Assembly (NCBI GenBank): GCA_965267435.1
Contig: OZ253960.1
Location: 4,774,001 to 4,838,000, forward strand
Direction: 5' to 3'
From: JAWPMT01 sp965267435
GTDB taxonomy: Bacteria > Bacteroidota > Bacteroidia > Cytophagales > Cyclobacteriaceae
DNA length: 64,000 nt
Shown here: positions 20,501 to 29,023 of the stretch, piece after piece
Layout of the letters: each line of letters starts with the position of its first letter
Numbering within the stretch: the first letter of the stretch is position 1
The notes under the pieces: generated by a model
What the model saw: the letters and a program-made list of their open reading frames with translations, nothing else
What the model was told of the DNA's origin: nothing
Databases searched by the model: none
Position numbers and translations under genes: made by a program

Positions 20501-23500
20501 AGTGATCCTTGAGGTCCTTCAATCTCTAGCGCGTGATCGGACCCCAGCGCATTGATCTTAAAATTGTCAATATTCCCCGTGTAGCCGTGGTTTATGCCAA
20601 TGGCATCATCGAATACGGCATTTATCAGAATGTGAGAGATGCCCACGGTTCCTCCTGAGAATTGGATGCCATCATCGTCTCCTGAATAGAGCTCTATATG
20701 ATGCACCTCGGTGCCGCTGCCGACTCCCGCCAGAAGCAGTCCATTCATTTGAGAGCCCGAAGGGTTGGAAGCTCCGGTATGCCTGATGGAGACGTACTTG
20801 AAGACCCCGGAGCTATCTGTGGCATCCGCTCCACCAAAATAGGACCGTGGATCCTCGAAAGGCAGGCCTTCCACCGCCAGCGAGTCTTCATCCATCATAT
20901 TTGTGATAGGTGCGCGACCCAGTAGGTACACTCCACCCCAAAGTCCAGCATCAATGATCTGCAAATTGGACCCTTCCAAATTACCATTGCTGGCAGGTGG
21001 CAGAAGATCGTCTTGTTCAGATGTGAAAACTATTGGATTGCTTGCAGTACCTGCAGCATTGATAAATGCGTCCCGACTCACAACAAGCATTCCCGGATCT
21101 TCGGAGTCGTAGTCATCCATCGATCCCTTCACAATGGTTCCAGGTTGGATGGTCAACGTTTGTCCCGGATTGACGTAAACAAGGCCCTGGAGAACATACA
21201 CCTTATCATTAGTAAAAGTGACTGTCCCAGTGCCCTGGCCACGGTCGGTAATATATATGTGATCTACACCTCCGACATTCACGGTGTCGTACTTGGTAGG
21301 AGCAGGCGCAAACCGGACTGCGTCATTTGAAATTGAAAACCTCCCTACGTTTCTTCCCAGGTAGTAGGAAGCCTTGTTGCCTGAAGCGTCTTCTATACCC
21401 TGCGTATGGTCGTTACCGTCGTCCTCGCAGGTCTGGCAATGGATCTCTATCTCGTTGCTCCCTTCAAATAACTTTATCTGGAAATCAGCATACACTGAAT
21501 CATTGATATGCCTAATGCTGTCGTAGTGCAGCACAAACACCTGATTGGGTGAGGTACCCAACGTCTCGTATCTAATGGGTCCACTACTACCATCACTTGG
21601 ATCCAGGTCCCCCCAGTAACCGGCCACAATGCCATTCGGCATTTCTCCATCGGGCATGTATTGGCCATTGCAGCAGCCTGCACCCTGACCCGGGAGGAAA
21701 CTCAAGAATCCGTTGGAAGAAACATGGACTTGAGAGAAGGTGGAACCGTAGAACTGAAAGTCGAACAGAAGGGGTACCGGCGCAGATACCTCCTCGTCAT
21801 TCAATGTCAAGGTATCGGGAGCCACAAAACTGTCGTAACCAAACGAGATCAGATCAACATCGTACTCACCAGTGCCAAAGTTAGGAGGAGTGATTTCGAA
21901 GTGCGCGAAATGAGAGAAAACTGAATTGTCTTCGGTGCGAATCTGCAATTTCGCATCATGCGTGGGCGCGTACAGAGTCGAGTCCACAAACCAGTTATAC
22001 TCCCCACTGAGGAGATAAGATGTGTCCTGGACTATGGTTTCAAAAGTATTGCCGCCGTCAGGGCTAAACTCTACGACGATGACTTCTGTGGAGTCAATAT
22101 TCAGTTCGATCCAGCGAATAGGCACCAAGGACTCCTGGCTAACGTCCATTCCATCAAAGGGGGATATCAAGCCAATTAGCGGGGTCAGGAAGGCGGCGTC
22201 AAATTCATCCACGATCAAGTCCTGGTCGTAACTTCCTCCGTCTGAAACGATCTTCAGTCTGACCTCCGAGCCTGGATAATTCAGATCAATCGTCGCTTCT
22301 GAGAACGTCGTACTTGTGGCTGTATCTGCGAGCTCGATGGTTGAGAACTCTCCTCCATCGACTGAAGAAAGCACCTCAAAGCCAAAGCTTCCGGCCGACG
22401 GAAGGGCGTAGTAGAAAGTAACCACACTGTCCCCATCAATCGGAGGGGTGATAAGTTCACTGCCTGAAGACGTATGATCCAGACGCGCTGCGGCCCTGCC
22501 GTCGTAGACAGTCAACGTATCTTCCCTTACGTCTTTCGCCTCCCAGTCTCCAGTCTCCAACTCAAATAATCCATTGGAAAATACCGGCGGTAGACCGTAG
22601 TCGAAAGATTCCACAAGAACGAACTCTGTATTGTCGCTATGATGACCGTCTCCTGAGACCGGCCTAAAAGCGGTAGCTTCTGAGAAGAGACTGAATTCCA
22701 GGGATGATCGCCCATCGGGGCTATAGCCTCCCTGGCCAGATTCATCCTCGATACCCTGGCTATGGGGCTCGGAAGGCGGGCTGGGGCAACTCTGACAGTG
22801 CACCTCGATGTCATTCGAGCTCTCAAAGAGCTTGATCTGCATGTTCACGGCATTAGCAGTGTCAGAATGATGAACTACGTTCGTATACTCCGCCACGAAG
22901 ACCTTATTCGGCGAGGTGCCTATGGTTTCATAGCTTATAGAACCTCCTGCCGAAGGGTTCAAGTCTCCCCAAAAACCGGCAATTATGGCATTGGGAGAGG
23001 CCATATCAGGTATGCCATGGACGGTCTTTGATACGGAATCCGGAAAAAACGATAGATAGCCATTGCTGCTGATATGTATGCTGTCGTACCAATTGTTGAA
23101 GAAATTGAAACTGAATTCCAGCGATATGGCGTTTGACAGGGAGTCATCTCCAAGACTCAATGCGGTCGGCGATCCCAGAGTGGAGTATTCGAAAGCAGGA
23201 AAGACAATCTCATATCCACTTGGCCCTGGCCCCATGGAAGGTCTGAATTGCATGCCATCGTTGGACAAGGAAAATTCTTCATTGTTCCTTCCAGTGAAAG
23301 TCGTGGCAAAATCCCCCGGATCATTTTCCACACCTTGGGTATGATTTTCACCTCCGGGGCCTGAGCAAGTCTGACAGTGGACCTCAATGTCATTGCTCCC
23401 TTCGTACAGGATGATCTGAAAATCAACAGGTGAGGTCCCCGATGAGAAATGTACGACTCCCTGATATTCAACCACAAATTTTTGTGTCGGGGAGGTACCG

Positions 23501-25542
23501 ACCGTATCGATGAGAATCACACCTCCCTGGCTAGGATCAAGGTTGCCCCAGTATCCGGCGATTACCGCATTTGGTGTAGCCCCATCCGGGATCGACTGAG
23601 GAACACCTGTGGTAGAATCTGAGCGGAAGGTGATATATCCATTACTGCTGATGAAGACATCTGTATAATTCGACCCGTAGAAATCGAAATCGAATCCTAT
23701 TCCGACAGGGCCAAATAGTTGTTCGTCCGAAAGGTTCAGTGTATCAGGCGAAAGAAGCGTTTCATAGTTGAATGTTATTCCCTGGGCGTCATAGCCCGAA
23801 CCTGGCCCCGGCCCAGGACCGCCTCCAAATTCCCATGCACCAGCATCTGGCGAACCATCATCCCGATTGTTTCCGCAGATATCATTGACTGTCGGCATGG
23901 TAGTCGGGGCATCAATCGCGGGGCTGCTTTCCTGCAGCTCGTAGTAATCGGCAAATCCGCAGCTGTTTAAAGTGAGGTTCAGCTCCGGATCGCTGGTGTT
24001 GTAAGTGGCGGGACAGTTTCCGGTGCACACGCCAACAAAGTTATTTGTATGGTCTGTTGGCTGTGATCCAGCATCTACCTGAATATCACTGGGTGTACTC
24101 GCACCCACGATATTGTAATGGATGATGTTGTTGTACAAAGTCGTATTCGCCGGCGTTCCCAAAATATATAGTGCTCCACCAGAGCCGGAGGCGTTAGCAT
24201 CGGCATCGGCGTTATTTTCCGCGATCGTATTGTTCAGAAACCAGGAAACTGAGTTACCGTCCTTTTCGGCATATGCGCCTCCATTGCCATCGGCATTGTT
24301 TCGCGCAATGGTTGTATTGCTCAGCTCGGTGGATCCGCCGTCACTGTAAATAGCGCCACCATTCCCCAAGGTACCATTGTATGTCAGGCTCGAGTTATAG
24401 ATCCGCAGCTGACCGGTATTGAAAATTGCTCCTCCGGCACTATCCGCATAGTTGTTGGACACGAAGCAATTGAAGAGCATCAGACCTCCCTCTTCATTGA
24501 TAAGTGCCCCACCACGGAGATGACTATAGCCATCGACTAAGTACACGCCATCCAGGACAGTGGCCGCATTGACTCCCATATTTCTTAGAATCGGATGGGC
24601 ATTGTTCCCAGCAAGGATGCCTCCGGAACTTGCGATCTCCATCCTGCCCGTAACAAGCAGTTCCTGAGACAATTGGAGGGTATCGCCTATTTGTAGATCT
24701 ATATGAAAGGTATCGGTAGTCGCAAGCTTTTGTGAATTCGCCAAAGCCACGGCCTCTCGGAGAGACCCAGGCCCAAAGTCCTTGCTATTGTTGACGGTCA
24801 TGGAATTATTGACCGTTGAAGGGAATGGCTGATTGGAGTCCCAGATGGGCGTGTTGACAAACGTACCATTGTCCTGTATGGAGCTGAATGTTGTCGCACT
24901 ATCTCCGGGGGCAGTTCCTGCGCCCTCGTTGAATTGGTAGTATGATGCCAGATCTGGATAAGACGGATCAATCTGGGTCAGGTAGTCTGCACTGATCTGA
25001 GGGCCATGTAGAGCCGCATGGTGGATTCGTACATCGTCAATATTTCCGTGAAATGGATCTCCGTCTCCCGTGCCGCTCACCCCTCCGATGATCAGGGCAT
25101 TGCCGTCAGTGAAGGCATTTGGAGGTGACGCCGCATAAGCCACTGCTCCACCATCCACGAAAAGGCCCAGTCCTTCATTGTTGTGAACTACGGCTATATG
25201 TACCCAATTATTAAGGGTCCACATGCTGTCTGCAAACACCTCAAATGCAGCATCGCCTACTCTGGCCGTAATGCGTTGGTTCAAAGTGTCCAGATAGATC
25301 ATATAGCCGTAGCTACCCGTCGGCGTGGACGACTTTGAGAGGACGACATTGTGGCCATTAACTGTCGTGGGATAGACCCATGCCTGTATAGTAAAGCCGC
25401 TATCGAGGGCCACATCTACTGAGCTGGCGATACTGACCTGGTCATTGGTGCCACCGTCAAACTGGAGGGAAAATTCCTGACTAAAGGATTGATTGACAGC
25501 GAAAAATAGCACTGCCGCAAGAATCTTGGCGGAGAATCTCAT
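14590..25542 (-). CDS. Giant T9SS-exported protein with LamG, beta-helix, Ig, FN3 and LRR domains
   Basis: 3650 residues with a signal peptide ending near VNQSFSQ. Blocks: LamG-like lectin fold (about 27-215); right-handed beta-helix with 'NNGGAIY'-type repeats (about 240-570); three related beta-sandwich units with an 'ISSNGYLSF' motif (starting near 582, 775 and 1224), nidogen-like in appearance; two tandem copies (about 1417-1970 and 1977-2520) of a beta-helix beginning 'VNPGATLTIEPGTIIKG' plus a trailing sandwich; three Ig-like units; FN3; LRR; Ig; LRR; Ig; the Arg/Cys stretch around Cys3464; a Cna-B-like sandwich; and a T9SS type A sorting domain (about 3564-3650, LEVYPNPADKELNV). From FN3 onward it is co-linear with the 3037-residue protein. 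A surface role in binding carbohydrate or matrix is inferred from LamG and the beta-helices. A strong terminator follows. Confidence 0.92.
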   Translation of the reverse strand: MRFSAKILAAVLFFAVNQSFSQEFSLQFDGGTNDQVSIASSVDVALDSGFTIQAWVYPTTVNGHNVVLSKSSTPTGSYGYMIYLDTLNQRITARVGDAAFEVFADSMWTLNNWVHIAVVHNNEGLGLFVDGGAVAYAASPPNAFTDGNALIIGGVSGTGDGDPFHGNIDDVRIHHAALHGPQISADYLTQIDPSYPDLASYYQFNEGAGTAPGDSATTFSSIQDNGTFVNTPIWDSNQPFPSTVNNSMTVNNSKDFGPGSLREAVALANSQKLATTDTFHIDLQIGDTLQLSQELLVTGRMEIASSGGILAGNNAHPILRNMGVNAATVLDGVYLVDGYSHLRGGALINEEGGLMLFNCFVSNNYADSAGGAIFNTGQLRIYNSSLTYNGTLGNGGAIYSDGGSTELSNTTIARNNADGNGGAYAEKDGNSVSWFLNNTIAENNADADANASGSGGALYILGTPANTTLYNNIIHYNIVGASTPSDIQVDAGSQPTDHTNNFVGVCTGNCPATYNTSDPELNLTLNSCGFADYYELQESSPAIDAPTTMPTVNDICGNNRDDGSPDAGAWEFGGGPGPGPGSGYDAQGITFNYETLLSPDTLNLSDEQLFGPVGIGFDFDFYGSNYTDVFISSNGYITFRSDSTTGVPQSIPDGATPNAVIAGYWGNLDPSQGGVILIDTVGTSPTQKFVVEYQGVVHFSSGTSPVDFQIILYEGSNDIEVHCQTCSGPGGENHTQGVENDPGDFATTFTGRNNEEFSLSNDGMQFRPSMGPGPSGYEIVFPAFEYSTLGSPTALSLGDDSLSNAISLEFSFNFFNNWYDSIHISSNGYLSFFPDSVSKTVHGIPDMASPNAIIAGFWGDLNPSAGGSISYETIGTSPNKVFVAEYTNVVHHSDTANAVNMQIKLFESSNDIEVHCQSCPSPPSEPHSQGIEDESGQGGYSPDGRSSLEFSLFSEATAFRPVSGDGHHSDNTEFVLVESFDYGLPPVFSNGLFELETGDWEAKDVREDTLTVYDGRAAARLDHTSSGSELITPPIDGDSVVTFYYALPSAGSFGFEVLSSVDGGEFSTIELADTATSTTFSEATIDLNYPGSEVRLKIVSDGGSYDQDLIVDEFDAAFLTPLIGLISPFDGMDVSQESLVPIRWIELNIDSTEVIVVEFSPDGGNTFETIVQDTSYLLSGEYNWFVDSTLYAPTHDAKLQIRTEDNSVFSHFAHFEITPPNFGTGEYDVDLISFGYDSFVAPDTLTLNDEEVSAPVPLLFDFQFYGSTFSQVHVSSNGFLSFLPGQGAGCCNGQYMPDGEMPNGIVAGYWGDLDPSDGSSGPIRYETLGTSPNQVFVLHYDSIRHINDSVYADFQIKLFEGSNEIEIHCQTCEDDGNDHTQGIEDASGNKASYYLGRNVGRFSISNDAVRFAPAPTKYDTVNVGGVDHIYITDRGQGTGTVTFTNDKVYVLQGLVYVNPGQTLTIQPGTIVKGSMDDYDSEDPGMLVVSRDAFINAAGTASNPIVFTSEQDDLLPPASNGNLEGSNLQIIDAGLWGGVYLLGRAPITNMMDEDSLAVEGLPFEDPRSYFGGADATDSSGVFKYVSIRHTGASNPSGSQMNGLLLAGVGSGTEVHHIELYSGDDDGIQFSGGTVGISHILINAVFDDAIGINHGYTGNIDNFKINALGSDHALEIEGPQGSLNPTASFTLSNGNVRGFNGEMADFSFGARAFIDSLYFFNFEDPLIDGDGDLALADDSTSQRYANSNLVFSDFQFTLEPGVNFLDVIKDESGIQTSGVTADTATFATKVATASNTVGADESVFTGWTLTTFDPQPTAQLSSRPNENDEEIPPGADEFFIYEFKWDALFGDVVTQSFVLGIEGTVDTADFASTDPFKLYYNVGVDDPSTATYFGASNFGVGGVGEQEFKFNFNDTISESSTVFMYVKATLDSMATVGDVFRVAEPLNSNFTVTAPAEVSSTEMLHGPGFRIADIDFSTKFDTTHVSGVTHVIIRDQGMGIETLTMINDIVYVLDGTVIVNPGATLTIEPGTIIKGKGPGSSDIGTLVIPRGASINAVGTASQPIVFTSEQDNILPPVSPGNLLGTSLALDDVARWGGVIIMGDAPISDLDDDSNQLLEEAPPEETRAYFGGANAADNSGTLQYISIRHGGFETESLLLAGVGSGTTIDHIEILSTFDDGIELLGGTVNLQSVLVNGSHDDGIAMDLGYGGTINNFAVLAPIPSDNALEIEGPEGSLQQGFTLQNGVIQGSAGEIADFRENAQGLLSNVYSYDFQDPQIGGQGDIEIADDSTSQSYLDDDLQFSSLQFTYHSAVPDSLIVVDVSPSKVSNVGSELGVFLSQVGAGTQTVGLSDSTAFDGWTATNFTPQPTALFGTPPVAGDSIPADTSDIHIYTLAMEARFGSVTLDSLVMELQGTYSASDFSTTPFELLYSVNTDDIQSATSLGNRDFGDGAPIGTNQAAWTVGQTFTDGSMVYFYLTADLDSLAGANTFSVALPDTSQFFFAGSPTEVAVSLTPGEVFSIIQGDVTAPIVTVDDLYTAETSPALTGTVDDVAATVDITVDGNTYSAVVAADSTWALSASTIAPALAEGTYEVVATATDAVGNTSTDATSNELVIDLTAPVVSIDTLVTTDDTPPLSGSIDDSLAVVIIQIDTISYTAVNGGDGTWSLADSIVSALTEGVYDVQASATDLAGNVGVDSTTNELTIDFGAPTVGFDTLATEVRSPALSGTVDDTTAVVQVILLDSAYETTNNGDGTWGIAADIIGPLNVGIYDVIVKATDDASNIATDTTFEGLQILATAPVANAGAEVTVSSFLASWSNVGSDVTAYYMSVGSDDQFQTVVEGYNELQVDGTSVSVTGLDYSTTYYYKVKALFASGDFSEYSETVAVTTVTDPGTATDSLALVSIYEALGGDGWSISDNWLVGRVKDWYGVEFSEARVRGIVLDTNNLVGVVPAIAEALGLVTTFSISGNEITELEDISGMTSLTSLDVSENRLQFGTLERLLGQVESSAYGNQKEVLESERTLQEVGSSYTVRRKISGSANSYAWFRDEEAITNSGDSLVVDIESTSDEGVFHVEVTNSNVPELTLKSAPVRLRVSSLERDRAALLAIFEVTGGADWTNGADWPNQDDILLWTGVGVSNNRVTSLDLSSSNVVGDLPDDILDIPGLVTLDLSGNSITALPDLTSLENLVSPNVSTNLLQFDDLEPNANITGINYSDQGNFGPEGIEIKISKDSDYRIKAPVGGTSNEYQWSFVGEESSGDIEGGKEASYTINSIDYFKQGQYKLTVTNAEVPGLTLTSRPQEILATVDIGFIPIYTDIDFESAALDEGDAYLLKIIAPNKPFDSAQQVTIDGSGLNFSEVVLGDYLMAIRTDSLILRDKDGRVDSIKLLPTYYRSTFLWEEADTLVLRDEIDADSLFMQQRPRPLTEADGDGVVGLTVESEFAEVSGKEGSAKITTRRKVKRAGCSLRRRRRATGGRLENDEYELVAYKETDDDGQVTFNNLPDGTYRLNIEYPGIPMDTTSYLEFQIGEGGLEESTLTLEATVADEGIAVELVEALGILRQYFKDLEVYPNPADKELNVRYKKLMSSDVKAQLLNLSGQVLLEEEIHQGLNKEMKINVEGFDEGIYLLRFYDTQSRSSSVLTYRVIIKRP
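18000..21300 (-). repeat. Tandem duplication of a ~550-residue beta-helix module (protein level)
   Basis: Two consecutive segments encode the same order of elements: a start phrase (YDTVNVGGVDHIYI or FDTTHVSGVTHVII), 'TLTIQPGTIVKG' or 'TLTIEPGTIIKG', 'PIVFTSEQD', 'YFGGADA' or 'YFGGANA', 'LEIEGPQGSL' or 'LEIEGPEGSL', then a sandwich with 'GWT.T.F.PQPTA'. Divergence is much greater than in the 255-bp array, so this duplication is old. Confidence 0.8.
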
Positions 25543-25783
25543 GGGATATAGTTAGATCTATTTTTAAGAAAATACCGAAGCTTGGTTGCTTTCGAAATTT
25601 ACAAAACCGGCAGGTGACATGAGATTGGCGCTGTCTGAATTCCCGCTGAAAGGGTGTTTTTCCCGAATCAATAGGTTCGAGAATGCGTATATCATCGAAG
25701 ATTGTGTTATCTTCGTTTTTTGCATTCCCAGAATCCAATAAAATTTAGTTATTTTACAATTCTGAGACGCTGATATTTCCGCC

Positions 25784-28700
25784 ATGACAATATTCTGCAA
25801 AAATTCATTGATGGCTTTGCTGGCTCTGATAATGAGTCAGGCAAACGCGCAGTACGCTTTCGAGTCTAAGAAAGCCGAGAAACTCTACAACCAACTGGAA
25901 GGTCTTTACGAAAAGGCAGACTACGCAGCGATCCTCGCAAAAGAAGAGGCTATTCGAAGCAACTTCTTCGCGAAAAAGGACACGCTGACGGCAACCATGT
26001 ACTCGTTCCTCGCGGAGTCTTATCTCTACGAAAATGACGACTACAACACCGCCATAGACTTTTACCAAAAGCAGCGAGATCTACATAGATCTTTGGGGAT
26101 GCCACCAGACATCGACCAGATCTACAACATAGCTTCGCTACAAGATGAAATCGGCGAGTACGAGAAGTCTGAGACACTTTATCTCGAGCTCCTGGGGCTT
26201 CTGGAAGAAAGTGATCCCGACTATGTGCTCACAGTGCAGGCACTCCTTGACCACTATACATACACTTTCGAGGCCGATAAGGGCTTATCACTTATAAAGA
26301 AGACACGCAAGTTAGTTGACAAAGACACCTACGAATCGGCCATGCGTCTCAAGGCAGAAGGCGACTTCTGGGAGATCAAGGGTTCGTTTACACGGGCAGA
26401 GCAACGCTACAAGACGGCGATGCAAATACTGGAGAATACGGGTAATTTTCCCTCAAGAGAATCTGTCAACATTCTCAATGCTCTGGGGCAACTTTACCTC
26501 AACAAGAGCCAGCTCCCAGATGCTGAGGTGGCATTCAAGGAAGCAATCAATGTGCTGAACCGCATGGGTGGGGACAACGAAATAGAACTTGAAGTCACGA
26601 ACTTCAACCTGGCACAAGTCTATTTCGAATACGGATTCTTCAATGATGCCCTGGAGGCATATAAAGACATCCTTGAGTCTGACAAAACACTTTATGGTGA
26701 AGAGTCCCAACCAGTCGCACTGACACAGTCTGTCCTTGGGGGTATTTACTTCGAATCTGGAGACTACGCCAATTCAGAATCCAACCTGTTAGCTGCGAAG
26801 GCTTTGTTCGAGGATCTGGGGGATGTGGAGTCCTTCGACTACGCACGTGTCATGAGCGACCTTATGCGCCTCTACACGGCGACAAACGATATTGCTCAGG
26901 CAAGGGAGTACGGCAAACAAACGCTCACCCTTTTCAAAGACATCTATGGAGACGATCATCCAAGATACGCCACAGCCCTGTCCAACTATGCGGAGGTAAA
27001 CCTGCAAACCAACGATCTGGACGCTGCAGAAGAGAAGTTGAGAGAAGCCCAGCGCATAAGGGATAAAACATTAGGAAAGAATCATCCATTGTGGGCACTA
27101 TCTCAGCGCAAGCTTGCCATTCTCAATTGGCGAAGAGATAATATCGCGGAGGCGCTCGATTTCTACGATGGCACCTTTGACAATTATTTCAATCAGATCA
27201 ATACTTTCTTCCCTATTCTGAGTGAGCAGGAGAAGTCAAAGTTCTATTACAACAAACTCCGACCCACGTTTGAGCAGTTCAATTCCTTCGTCGTTGAGAA
27301 GAACAGGGACAATGGCGAACTGATCGGAAAGATGTACAACTACCAGCTGGCGACGAAGGGGATCATTCTTGCTGCAACTACCAAAGTGCGCGAAAATATC
27401 CTGAACAGCGGAGATGAAGAACTCATCGGCAAGTATGAGGAGTGGATAGGGCAGAAAGAGGAGCTTGCGAGACTTTTCAGTGCGACGAACATGCCTATCG
27501 ACGAGCGAAATGCCGCAATCGATTCGCTGACGGCTATTGCCACTCAACTGGAAAAAGACCTGAGTGAATCCTCATCATCGTTTAAAACAGCATTTGCCAG
27601 CCAGCAAACCACCTGGCAGGATGTGCAGGAAAAGCTGAAACCAGGCGAAGCGGCAGTGGAGATCATACGCTTCCGGGATTTTGATCCGGCCCGTGCAGGC
27701 AGCTACACAGATCAGGTATACTACGCAGCCCTGATTCTGACTAATGAGACAAAGGACGCTCCGGATCTTGTATTGATGGACAATGGCAAGATGATGGAAA
27801 CACGCTTCCTCGCGAATTATCGCAATGCCATCAAGTACCAGGTCAACGAAAACTATTCATACAAGCTCTTCTGGAAACCAATTGCCGAACAACTCGCAGG
27901 AGTAGAAAAGGTATTTTTCTCTCCCGATGGAGTGTACAATCAAATCAGTATCTATACCCTTCAAAATCCAGAAACCAAGGATTTTACTATCGATGAGGTA
28001 GAGATCCAGTTGGTAAATAATACCAAAGACCTAGTAGCCTACAATTTTGACAAGGCTTCGGAGTTTGGTACGACTTCCTATCTCTTCGGCTTCCCCAACT
28101 ATAACATGGGAGCTCTTGAAGAGTCTTCCGGAGCCATCACTACAACAGATATCACGGAGTTCTCTCAGGCAGCGGCGGAAAACCGCGGTAGTCGAGGTAC
28201 TCGTGGGGGATCCGATTTTGGAGCTCCTGCTACTGGATCCCTGTCACGGGGCGCTATTCCAAGAGGCATACGTGGAAACCTGCTTCGATATGTAGACGAA
28301 AATTCCTTGCTGGCGCTTCTACCTGGTACCCGTACAGAAGTCAATCTGATTGACAGCCTGTGGCAGGAGAAAGATCGGGAGCCTCTCGTTTATATGAGCG
28401 ATGAAGCCATTGAGGAACGCATCAAAGAAGTGGAGAATCCACATACGCTGCACATCGCAACGCACGGATTTTTCTTGCAAAATGAGCAAGGCGGTGAAGG
28501 TGAAAACGATGCTTACGTAGAAAATCCCCTGCTGCGATCAGGTCTAATTCTCGCCGGGGCGAATAGCTATATTTCGCACGGCCGTATCAGCAATACGGAC
28601 AGACCCGAGGATGACGGTATTCTGACCGCTTACGAGGCCATGAACCTCAACCTTGATGACACTGAGCTCGTCGTATTGTCTGCTTGCGAAACCGGTCTCG

Positions 28701-28948
28701 GAGAAGTACAGAATGGTGAAGGTGTCTTTGGACTGCAACGATCCTTTCAAATCGCTGGCGCTGATGCGATCATCATGTCCATGTGGACTGTGGATGACAA
28801 CGCCACACAGGAACTCATGACGAATTTCTATGAAGAGTGGCTGACAAGTGGCAATAAGCACCAAGCGTTCATAACAGCTCAGAAGAGATTGAAGGAGAAG
28901 TACGATGCCCCGTACTACTGGGGAGCATTTGTGATGGTTGGCAACTAA
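25784..28948 (+). CDS. Exported TPR-CHAT domain protein (caspase-like peptidase fold)
   Basis: 1054 residues. The signal peptide reads SLMALLALIMSQANAQ; an internal ATG at 25811 is a possible alternative start. Residues about 25-480 are tetratricopeptide repeats, which bind protein partners. The C-terminal third is a CHAT domain with both catalytic motifs: His894 in HIATHGFF and Cys968 in LSACETGLGE. CHAT domains are caspase/separase-like cysteine peptidases, so protease activity is plausible but unproven here. A Gly/Arg/Ser-rich insert (about 795-832, with RGSRGTRGGSDFG) interrupts the domain before the catalytic His. The signal peptide puts the protein in the periplasm or on the outer envelope, unlike intracellular immune CHAT proteases. 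It is divergent from the giant gene on its left and has its own terminator. Confidence 0.88.
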   Translation: MTIFCKNSLMALLALIMSQANAQYAFESKKAEKLYNQLEGLYEKADYAAILAKEEAIRSNFFAKKDTLTATMYSFLAESYLYENDDYNTAIDFYQKQRDLHRSLGMPPDIDQIYNIASLQDEIGEYEKSETLYLELLGLLEESDPDYVLTVQALLDHYTYTFEADKGLSLIKKTRKLVDKDTYESAMRLKAEGDFWEIKGSFTRAEQRYKTAMQILENTGNFPSRESVNILNALGQLYLNKSQLPDAEVAFKEAINVLNRMGGDNEIELEVTNFNLAQVYFEYGFFNDALEAYKDILESDKTLYGEESQPVALTQSVLGGIYFESGDYANSESNLLAAKALFEDLGDVESFDYARVMSDLMRLYTATNDIAQAREYGKQTLTLFKDIYGDDHPRYATALSNYAEVNLQTNDLDAAEEKLREAQRIRDKTLGKNHPLWALSQRKLAILNWRRDNIAEALDFYDGTFDNYFNQINTFFPILSEQEKSKFYYNKLRPTFEQFNSFVVEKNRDNGELIGKMYNYQLATKGIILAATTKVRENILNSGDEELIGKYEEWIGQKEELARLFSATNMPIDERNAAIDSLTAIATQLEKDLSESSSSFKTAFASQQTTWQDVQEKLKPGEAAVEIIRFRDFDPARAGSYTDQVYYAALILTNETKDAPDLVLMDNGKMMETRFLANYRNAIKYQVNENYSYKLFWKPIAEQLAGVEKVFFSPDGVYNQISIYTLQNPETKDFTIDEVEIQLVNNTKDLVAYNFDKASEFGTTSYLFGFPNYNMGALEESSGAITTTDITEFSQAAAENRGSRGTRGGSDFGAPATGSLSRGAIPRGIRGNLLRYVDENSLLALLPGTRTEVNLIDSLWQEKDREPLVYMSDEAIEERIKEVENPHTLHIATHGFFLQNEQGGEGENDAYVENPLLRSGLILAGANSYISHGRISNTDRPEDDGILTAYEAMNLNLDDTELVVLSACETGLGEVQNGEGVFGLQRSFQIAGADAIIMSMWTVDDNATQELMTNFYEEWLTSGNKHQAFITAQKRLKEKYDAPYYWGAFVMVGN

Positions 28949-28973
28949 GCCCTCCAGTACTACGCCCTTTAAG

Positions 28974-29023
28974 GCGGCTGATTGGCATCGCGGAAATCGC
29001 GTGACAGTCAGCCGCTTTTTTTT
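28974..29023 (+). terminator. Rho-independent terminator of the TPR-CHAT gene
   Basis: GCGGCTGA (28974-28981) pairs with TCAGCCGC (29008-29015). An inner CGCG/CGCG stem lies between them, and eight T follow. It begins 26 bp after the stop codon. Confidence 0.9.

Noticed and set aside
25700..25760. Possible promoter of the TPR-CHAT gene (TTTTTTG then TAAAATTT)
   Set aside because: The spacer is only about 16 bp and the -7 match is poor, so it was not listed as a feature.
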